This document shows positions 58,186-64,000 of a DNA stretch of 64,000 nucleotides, one piece after another (position 1 is the stretch's first letter; every line of letters begins with the position of its first letter). The DNA is from Carpediemonas membranifera. Taxonomy: Eukaryota; Fornicata. Where the stretch lies: positions 124,001 to 188,000 of the forward strand of contig JAHDYR010000033.1 of the NCBI GenBank assembly GCA_019828565.1, read 5' to 3'. The position numbers and the translations under genes were made by a program. The notes beneath the pieces were generated by a model that saw only the letters and a program-made list of their open reading frames with translations, had not been told where the DNA came from and searched no databases.

Positions 58186-58500
58186 CGCAGGGTGCTCACC
58201 GTCTTCACGGACAACTCCACAGCCCAGGCTTGGGTCAACCGTCAGGGCTCTACGCACGCGCCCCAAGCTGCGATGGATCTTGTGCAGGAGCTTCACACTC
58301 TGCTCGCAAGCCGCAACCTTATCATCAAGGCCGAGTTCACGCCGGGTCGAGCCAACATCCACGCAGACCGGCTGTCTCGCAACATAGAGGTGCCTCCGAC
58401 ACTGACAGAGCAGCTCCTAGCTCTGTGGGGGCCGGCCAACACCATCTGGGAGGGCGACGGCCCGAAGGTCTGGCGCGGTCGTCGAGTTCTGGTGGTGAAT
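58186..58500 (+). CDS. DIRS-like RNase H (5' truncated)
   Basis: VLTVFTDNSTAQAWVNRQGS (first Asp), DLVQELHTLLASR and NIHADRLSRN (last Asp) are RNase H hallmarks of DIRS-type Pol. The RT part that should precede is missing upstream of 58180. The frame stays open to 59013, but from about 58500 the other frame, carrying the recombinase, is the more protein-like. Confidence 0.65.
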
Positions 58501-59639
58501 ACAGCAGTGACGAGAGCAGTGACGAGTCTATGTCTCAAGGCTACAGCTCCGACAGCACCTACGTCCCATCCGAGGACCTGGACCTCGTCGATATTCCTCC
58601 TCGTGAAAGACACTATGTCGCCAGAGTTGCGCCTCCTCAAGCAGGCAGCTCGCCTGAAGCGCTACTTCTCGACAACCGAGCCCCAGAGCGGCATGAAGTC
58701 GAGGTACATCGGTCTGGCCCTTCCAACCTGTTCGAAGGAATCAGACTATCTGATCAGCTCTCGCACCTCGAGGAGCAAGGAAGGCGAGCGGTCGCCGGCT
58801 GGGTTACCAAGTTCATCGAGAGTAGAGATCCGAAGCTGTCCCACGCAGCCCAGTTCAGGGCATTCCTGCTCAAAGAGGGAAGGAACTCAGGGCCGGACTC
58901 GGTCGGCCGCAAGGCTTACTGGGTCATCCAAGCAGCCCCGCGATGGTCTAGCTGGAGAGTTCCTCTCGACGCGCAGGCGATCCAGAAAGAAGCCCGCAAG
59001 AGAGCTACCCTGAAGGGTCTCACCGGAGGGTCACGCCCAGTCTACAGGATCGAGATGAGCGACGCCATCGCGAACCGCAACAGTTCTATTAGGGCATACC
59101 AGGCAACCCTGTTTGCGTCCATGTGCTACTTGACGGTCAGTAGAGGAAGGGAGATCTTCACGCTAACGCCCGGGCGCATCACCTTCGAGCCTAACGGTGA
59201 CGCCACACTCGGCATCCCTCGTACCAAGACCATGATAGGGGTGGCTAAGAGACTCCCTAACGTCTGGATCCTGGGTTTTAACCCAGCTAAGGCTTTACAG
59301 CGCTGGCTGACTGGCCTATCTCTTCCGGACGATGCCTGCATGTGGCGGGAGGTGACTCCCCGCAATACGCTCAGTCGTCGCAACCCACGGTCAGCTAGGG
59401 GTTTGCTGCAGGACGTGAAGCGCTTATTCGGCCCAAGGTCGGGCTGGCATTCGTTCCGCAAGGGTGCCGCCTCGGAGCTTGCCCTATGTGGCACGCCTCT
59501 GGAGGCTCTGCTCGCCATGGGTACCTGGCGGGAGGTTCGTAGTTTGCGCTCTTACATCGGACAGGCTATGCGCAACGAGCCTCTCTTCGTCCGCGAAGCG
59601 ACAAGGAGTCTGCTGCGGCCTAGCGCGAAGCGTCTTTAA
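58480..59639 (+). CDS. DIRS-like tyrosine recombinase
   Basis: The frame (open from 58230; genuine part from about 58480) starts with a Ser/Asp/Glu-rich leader (EYSSDESSDESMSQGYSSD), an N-terminal helical domain (VAGWVTKFIESRDPKLSHAA) and the catalytic domain: TVSRGREIFTLTPGRI (catalytic Arg), GWHSFRKGAASELALCG (H-x-x-R) and GTWREVRSLRSYIG (W...Tyr nucleophile). All four core residues can be seen. It would integrate a circular cDNA without target duplication. Ends at 59639. Confidence 0.75.
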
Positions 59640-59886
59640 CGCTGCGCTCCTAATCATTCTAAACAATCTTTAAACGCGTTCGTCGAAGCGAAATGGTTTC
59701 GCCTTGATCCGCTCCCGCTATAACAATGCGAGGCTATTGTAGTGAGAGTAGCGGTAGTAGTGTGTCCTCTGGGTGAGTGGTTCCATCTGGGTTGGTGATT
59801 ATATGTTAGTTGGCCATGTTATATGGCTGGTTATCAAGCGGCCATGAAATATGGCTAAGGTGACAAGAAGTGAAATGCAAAAGTTT
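59640..59886. other. Downstream region of DIRS-like element
   Basis: Short inverted repeat GCGAAA/TTTCGC near 59690-59713 and an imperfect tandem GGCCATG..ATATGGCT (about 59812-59853). No gene seen. Confidence 0.4.
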
Positions 59887-59958
59887 GGTCCCTGCCAGAC
59901 TCGAACTGGCATCGCAGGATTCAGAGTCCTGAGTGCTAACCACTTACACTAAGGGACC
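59887..59958 (-). tRNA. tRNA-Gln (anticodon CTG)
   Basis: 72-nt cloverleaf on the minus strand: acceptor GGTCCCT/AGGGACC, D-arm with GGTTAGCAC, anticodon stem-loop CAGGA-CTCTGAA-TCCTG (anticodon CTG, reads CAG), 4-nt variable loop, and T-arm GCCAG-TTCGAGT-CTGGC. No intron and no encoded CCA. A TTTT pol III terminator follows a few bases after the 3' end (plus strand 59878-59881). It is the clearest ordinary host gene in the window. Confidence 0.96.
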
Positions 59959-61258
59959 TTGGCGGACCACTGTCCCCACGCGCGTGCATCCGTGCCCGGA
60001 TGCGCGGCGAGCGCATGCTGCGGAGAGCAGCACAGAGAGAGGAGCCAGGGAGGCTCCTCCCCTCTTTTCCCAATCTGGGCATCGTCCCCTGCTGGTGGAC
60101 GCCCATTTGGTCGTCGGCGTCTGCAGTGCCATAAACACTATTTGGGATTGTCTACAGTTGTAGACGTGCGCCGCACGCTGGTATGGCAAACCTGCCAACC
60201 CCGTCGGACAAGCGTGGTCCGGTTGTGCCGTGCCTTTGGGGCGTGCTAGCAAAACCTGGTGAGGAAGTATTTAATAGATTGCGATACGGTGCCGCGGGCC
60301 AGCCGGGACCGTATCGTATCGGCTAAAAATAAATACTGATCGAGCCTAGAGTGGCATCAGCCATGACACTACCCCTCCCAGAGCGTCAGCTCGCATGTGC
60401 ATTGGCATCTCTGGGCGCGTTGGGCTGTTACATGTTTTGTCAGGTTAGGCTAAAGTGCAGGCTAAGGTTTCGCAACGGGGGGCATACGAAGGTGGGGACA
60501 AAAAAAATGAACAGCAGGGCAATCCGTCTAGGCTTGTGTTGTAGTGCTGTGGTGACGTAGATGGTTCTTGGTTGGGCCTGTAGCTCGAGTGAGTGACGCT
60601 AGCGTCGTCGATGATGAGTGAGGTGAACTCCTAGAAACCTCGTGGAAGTTGAAGTAGATAGTTCTAGTAAAGGTACTGTATCTAGTTGCGTTGTTGTTCT
60701 CGTGATCCGAAGGGTATTTGCTGAGATATTCGACGTTTTGTCAAATTTTGCTGAGAAAATGGGAAGATGAGGTCGCTATGAGGTTGGTGATGGAGATAGG
60801 GGAAATGTGATCGTGGATTTGAGAAGTAATTACTTTGTTGTACGGTTCTCCATGACCTTTTCCGCGTCAAAGGGCGTATAGCTTGTGGGGTGATGATCGT
60901 TCGATTCTGGAAATGAGCTCGTCATGCGTCAGAGTCGATTCACGATGAGAGCAGTAAGAGACCGGGGCATACGAGCTGATTGCCGGTCCTGGACCGGTTG
61001 AGTGCCCCTTTGGGGGGTATTTTGACCAAGTCGGAAAGCTTCGAAATGGTTCAATGACGGTGGTGTAGTGCGGTAATGTGGCTTAGAAACCGTTGTTGAG
61101 GGTGAAACGTCTTGATTAAATGACATTTGTTGTGTTTGTCTGCTTCTGGATGGTTCTTCAGCTCCAGAAATAGAGTGTTGTGTGAGTGAGAATAAAACGA
61201 GGGCCTTTGGGGCCGTTTCATGAGTGATTTGTGATTGTTTTGGCGGCTTTATGTACAC
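59959..61258. other. Unassigned region
   Basis: No confident gene. A hairpin CGATACGGT/ACCGTATCG lies near 60282-60316. A minus-strand frame at 60929-61258 (109 aa, Ser/Thr/Gln/Pro-rich) and short frames at 60351-60560 and 60682-60870 lack coding character. Confidence 0.5.
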
Positions 61259-61320
61259 TTACGCTTGCCAGCCTTTCTTTTTGATGTATCTGTTGATCTT
61301 TGGTGCCTCTGAGGGGTAGG
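61259..61320 (-). pseudogene. C-terminal remnant of an unknown gene, cut by R9
   Basis: Minus-strand frame ending at TAA 61259-61261 reads TYPSEAPKINRYIKKKGWQA. It looks like a real basic C-terminus and is cut where the R9 LTR is presumed to start. Very short, so low confidence. Confidence 0.25.
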
Positions 61321-61373
61321 TGTCCCAATCAATTGATTAAATCTCTTTCGCTAGCTGTTCTATCCATACCACA
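61321..61373 (+). repeat. Presumed 5' LTR of R9 (about 53 bp)
   Basis: TGTCCCAATCAATTG ... CCATACCACA. Without the 3' copy the left boundary is uncertain. Confidence 0.4.
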
Positions 61374-61384
61374 GTGATCACTGT
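61371..61384. promoter_or_regulatory. Palindromic LTR/internal junction of R9
   Basis: Perfect 14-bp palindrome ACAGTGATCACTGT; its core equals that of R4. Confidence 0.6.
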
Positions 61385-61385
61385 C

Positions 61386-64000
61386 ATGGTTTTAGTCAGC
61401 AACAGCCGTTTAGACGAGTATCGTCTTCACGTTGCAAGCAAAAAGCAGCCGTCTAGCATCCTCTTTTTCCTCGGGAGCGAGAAACTAGCCGAAATCCGCG
61501 CGGCGTTCATCCCGACAACGAGATTCCCAACATTCGAGGATTTCCAATGCTTCTTTGAGACAGAGATCCGTCCTCCCATTCATAAGCCTTCCGAGCAGAA
61601 TGAACCCGAGAAGAACGACGACGACAAATCGGCCGAGGAGCTCAGCGCTCTCCTGGCCAAGCTCAAGGATATAGACACCCAAGCGGCCTCGATCGCTTCA
61701 GACGAGCTGAAGCAGGCCTTCATCACCGCAGCCCTCAAGGCGGTCAGTCCGCCACCGACGGCCCCAGACACCTCGACCAACGCCTCAGAGCGCCTCTCGA
61801 GGGAGGAGCTCCGCGAGCGGGCGGACCTCTTGCTCACCTACACCGCGTACTTCGAGCTGACACCCGCCCAGCGGGCCAACCCAGCCGCTCGCGCGGCGGC
61901 GATCCTGGAAAGGACCACGCTCACAGGTGGAGACATCACCTCTATGCAGAAGATGTTCCTAGCTTTCGGCAAGCACTGTCGCCAGCTGAACCCCAAGTTC
62001 CCGACAGAAGAAAACGGTTACACGCCCCTCACCGAGAAGAGGCTGATATCCACGCTTTTCCGCGTGCTGACCCGCGGTTTTGACGTCACCGAAGCCGCCC
62101 TCGCCTTCGAGGATTTCGCCGACGGCGCCACCACCATCGATGACGTCCAGCACCGCATCCTGGCTTTGCCAACTAACTCCGATGGGACGATCGTCACGCC
62201 TTGGTCCTTCTGCCAGAGGACCTCCGGTCCCATGGCAGGCGCCAAGGTCCCCGCTACACCGGGCAACGGCCGCAAGACCTGCCGCGTCCACGGTCCCGGC
62301 GGCCACTCTACTGAAGAGTGCCGGCTGCTGAAGCGCCAGAGTCAGGCTAACAGAGCCACACCGGCGGGCCGCCAACCTCAAGATCCCCGCCAGGGCCAGG
62401 CCTCTCAACGCACACCACACCAAGCCTCAGCCGCCCAGCAGAACCAGTCACGCCAGCCGCAGGCAGTTGGTCCCCAACGACAGGCCGCTGGACAACCACA
62501 GCAGCCCCAGCAACCATCGACGTCGAAGGGTCCTTGGCAGTTCAGGCAGAACCCCAAGCAGGCCACACCATTCACACCGACACCCCCCAACAAGCCCCAA
62601 CAAGGCAGCGTTCAGAACGTAGAGCATGCCGAGCACGCTTACTCGCCGGGCCGGCTTCTCCGGATTCCAGTGACGATAGGTGACACGCTTATCTCAGCGA
62701 CGGTCGACCCTGGCTCCGTAGTGTCCACCATCTCGCTGGACCTCGCCAACGCACTCGCCCAGTTTGGCAGGAGGGGCCCCGACATGGTCCAGCTGACGGG
62801 CCCTGACGACCAAGGTCTCCAGCAACACGGCACCTTCGAGACAACGCTGGTCGCGGACCGCTTGGGCGACCGCCGAACGATCATCGATTGGCCCCTGCCC
62901 GTCATCAGCGGCAGGGCCGATAAGGTCCTCATCGGCTCGGATATATTGTGGTTCTTAGGCCTCATGTCCGACGAGGGCATCATGCTTCGCCTCCGCCCGC
63001 AAGTTCACGACGGCGAGGACGAAGGCCTCCCCGACGACCAGACCGATGACTTCCACGCAGTCAACAACATTGTCAGCGACGACGCGGGCCCACTTGGCAC
63101 ACGCATCGCAAGCGACTTCCCGCTCAAAGCCGAGATGGCTGATGTCATCCGCCGGCACGCACCGGTATTCGGCGAGCTGCACCCTGACGGCGCCCAGATC
63201 GCCGCCGCAACGATTGACATCGTGCCAGGCGCACCCCTACCCAACCATGCCCCTCGACCGCTCACGGCACCCACCGCCGAAAGAGTGCACGAGATTATCG
63301 ACGACATGGACAGACAGGGCATCGTACGCGATTCCTACAGCCACGTGGCATCCGCAGCCGTCATCGTAGTGAAGAAGTCAAGCGAGTTACGACTTTGCGC
63401 CGACTACCGCGAGCTTAACTCGGTAACTACACCAGACAGGTTCCCCCTCGCAGATATCCGCACCTTCACCAACGACTTCATCGGTGCCAAGTACTTCTTC
63501 GCTTGTGACCTCCGGTCAGGTTTTCATCAAATGCCAGTACGCGAAGACCACAAGTACCTCACCGCTATAACGCTGCCAGGCCGGTTCAAAGAGTACAACT
63601 TTGCACCCTTTGGTCTTCGTAACCTACCGTCACAGTTCCAGCGGGCCATCCAGGCAATCCTTGCCCCTGTGCGCGCCGACGGTACGAAGAACTACATCGA
63701 CGACATCTTTGGTCGAGCCAAGACACCTCAGGAGCTTCTAGACCACGTCGACCGCCTACTCTGTATCGCAGAGGAACGCAACGTCCGCCTCCGCGGCGAC
63801 AAGTGTGTCTTCGGGGCGACGTCTATCGAGATCCTCGGCGATATCGTCGATGGCAAGGGCCGCCGCATGAGCCCTACTCGTGTCAGATCCATGCAGGACC
63901 TCGCCGCACCTCACTCGGTCAAGGACCTACGCATGATCATCGGTATGTTCACATACCTCAGTGACTATATCCCCGACTGCCAGACACGCCTCAAGCCGCT
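61386..64000 (+). CDS. R9 Gag-protease-RT polyprotein (partial)
   Basis: ATG 61386 (MVLVSNSRLDEYRLHVASKK); the frame is open without interruption to the window end (about 871 residues). Gag has a helical N-half and knuckle CRVHGPGGHSTEEC (CX2HX4HX4C, His in place of the second Cys) near residue 299, followed by a long Gln/Pro-rich tail. Protease: ATVDPGSVVSTIS (Pro in place of Thr/Ser) and VLIGSDILWFLG. RT: SELRLCADYRELN, YFFACDLRSGFHQM (motif A), APFGLRNLPSQFQR (motif B), NYIDDIFGRA (motif C), RLRGDKCVFG. Intact over all that is visible; RNase H and integrase lie outside. It is one of two uninterrupted gag-pol starts here, with R2. Confidence 0.9.
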   Translation, partial: MVLVSNSRLDEYRLHVASKKQPSSILFFLGSEKLAEIRAAFIPTTRFPTFEDFQCFFETEIRPPIHKPSEQNEPEKNDDDKSAEELSALLAKLKDIDTQAASIASDELKQAFITAALKAVSPPPTAPDTSTNASERLSREELRERADLLLTYTAYFELTPAQRANPAARAAAILERTTLTGGDITSMQKMFLAFGKHCRQLNPKFPTEENGYTPLTEKRLISTLFRVLTRGFDVTEAALAFEDFADGATTIDDVQHRILALPTNSDGTIVTPWSFCQRTSGPMAGAKVPATPGNGRKTCRVHGPGGHSTEECRLLKRQSQANRATPAGRQPQDPRQGQASQRTPHQASAAQQNQSRQPQAVGPQRQAAGQPQQPQQPSTSKGPWQFRQNPKQATPFTPTPPNKPQQGSVQNVEHAEHAYSPGRLLRIPVTIGDTLISATVDPGSVVSTISLDLANALAQFGRRGPDMVQLTGPDDQGLQQHGTFETTLVADRLGDRRTIIDWPLPVISGRADKVLIGSDILWFLGLMSDEGIMLRLRPQVHDGEDEGLPDDQTDDFHAVNNIVSDDAGPLGTRIASDFPLKAEMADVIRRHAPVFGELHPDGAQIAAATIDIVPGAPLPNHAPRPLTAPTAERVHEIIDDMDRQGIVRDSYSHVASAAVIVVKKSSELRLCADYRELNSVTTPDRFPLADIRTFTNDFIGAKYFFACDLRSGFHQMPVREDHKYLTAITLPGRFKEYNFAPFGLRNLPSQFQRAIQAILAPVRADGTKNYIDDIFGRAKTPQELLDHVDRLLCIAEERNVRLRGDKCVFGATSIEILGDIVDGKGRRMSPTRVRSMQDLAAPHSVKDLRMIIGMFTYLSDYIPDCQTRLKP

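Larger units (their letters stand above)
58180..59639 (+). mobile_element. DIRS-like tyrosine-recombinase retroelement, 3' part
   Basis: Overlapping frames encode a retroelement-type RNase H (58186-58500) and a tyrosine recombinase (to 59639). The pairing of RNase H of the DNSTAQAWVNRQG type with a tyrosine recombinase in overlapping frames is typical of DIRS/Ngaro elements. The RT and terminal repeats are absent or not recognised. Confidence 0.75.
61321..64000 (+). mobile_element. Ty3/gypsy element R9, 5' part (continues beyond window end)
   Basis: Presumed short LTR (about 61321-61373), a palindromic junction, then an intact gag-pol frame running off the window. The LTR start is inferred from the TGT...ACA rule only. 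Confidence 0.82.

Noticed and set aside
60929-61258. 109-aa Ser/Thr/Gln-rich minus-strand protein
   Set aside because: Low complexity, no motif, and no flanking gene signals.

Overview
ORGANISM. The window looks like nuclear DNA of a small free-living protist. It is dominated by Ty3/gypsy LTR retrotransposons, LINEs with apurinic-type endonuclease, a DIRS-like tyrosine-recombinase retroelement, and a large TIR-bounded DNA element. The spliceosomal introns I can delimit are 28-37 nt long; three begin GT[A/T]TGT and end in ACACAG. Such fused branch-point/3' splice motifs are known from metamonads (Giardia, Trichomonas), so a metamonad such as a fornicate is my guess, not a proof. The only confident ordinary host gene is a tRNA-Gln(CTG) at 59887-59958.  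LAYOUT. 1-2455: 5' part of LTR element R1 (minus), inserted in LINE-C (minus, to ~4695), which meets LINE-A (plus, ~4696-7326) head to head. LINE-A was hit by LTR element R2 (7327-9883, resuming 30585-31726). R2 holds R3 (9884-30584, 104-bp LTRs, TSD CGAAT); R3 holds R4 (12410-28581, 61-bp LTRs); R4 holds a 12.1-kb element with perfect 46-bp TIRs (13015-25137), here called T. After an assembly gap (31727-31826) comes LINE-B (minus, to ~34878). 34.9-46.5 kb is a mosaic of small genes, minisatellites, hairpins, a 375-bp foldback and duplicated blocks, with an OTU-like gene at 41791-43543. 46.5-57.7 kb holds LTR elements R5 (minus), R6 (plus fragment), R7 (plus) and R8 (minus fragment). A DIRS-like 3' part lies at 58.2-59.6 kb, then the tRNA, unassigned DNA, and LTR element R9 (61321 to the end).  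THE SYSTEM WORTH ATTENTION. Element T encodes eight compact genes, most in tail-to-tail pairs with 23-25 nt between stop codons: a large protein that may be the transposase (T1), two unknown proteins (T2, T3), an OTU-like protease (T4), a SET-domain protein (T5), a possible CHAT/caspase-like protein (T6), a PHD/RING-like zinc protein (T7) and a 71-aa protein (T8). Three genes carry tiny spliceosomal introns. Most intergenic spaces carry inverted repeats. A related OTU-like gene lies 20 kb away. It resembles a virus-like or cargo-carrying giant transposon with chromatin and ubiquitin effectors.  A second pattern runs through all eight LTR elements whose 5' LTR/internal boundary is visible: the expected tRNA primer site is replaced by a perfect 10-14 bp palindrome of varying sequence overlapping the last LTR bases, 12-22 nt before the gag ATG.  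CAVEAT. Most broken frames are single-base shifts at homopolymers, so many 'pseudogenes' may be sequencing errors.
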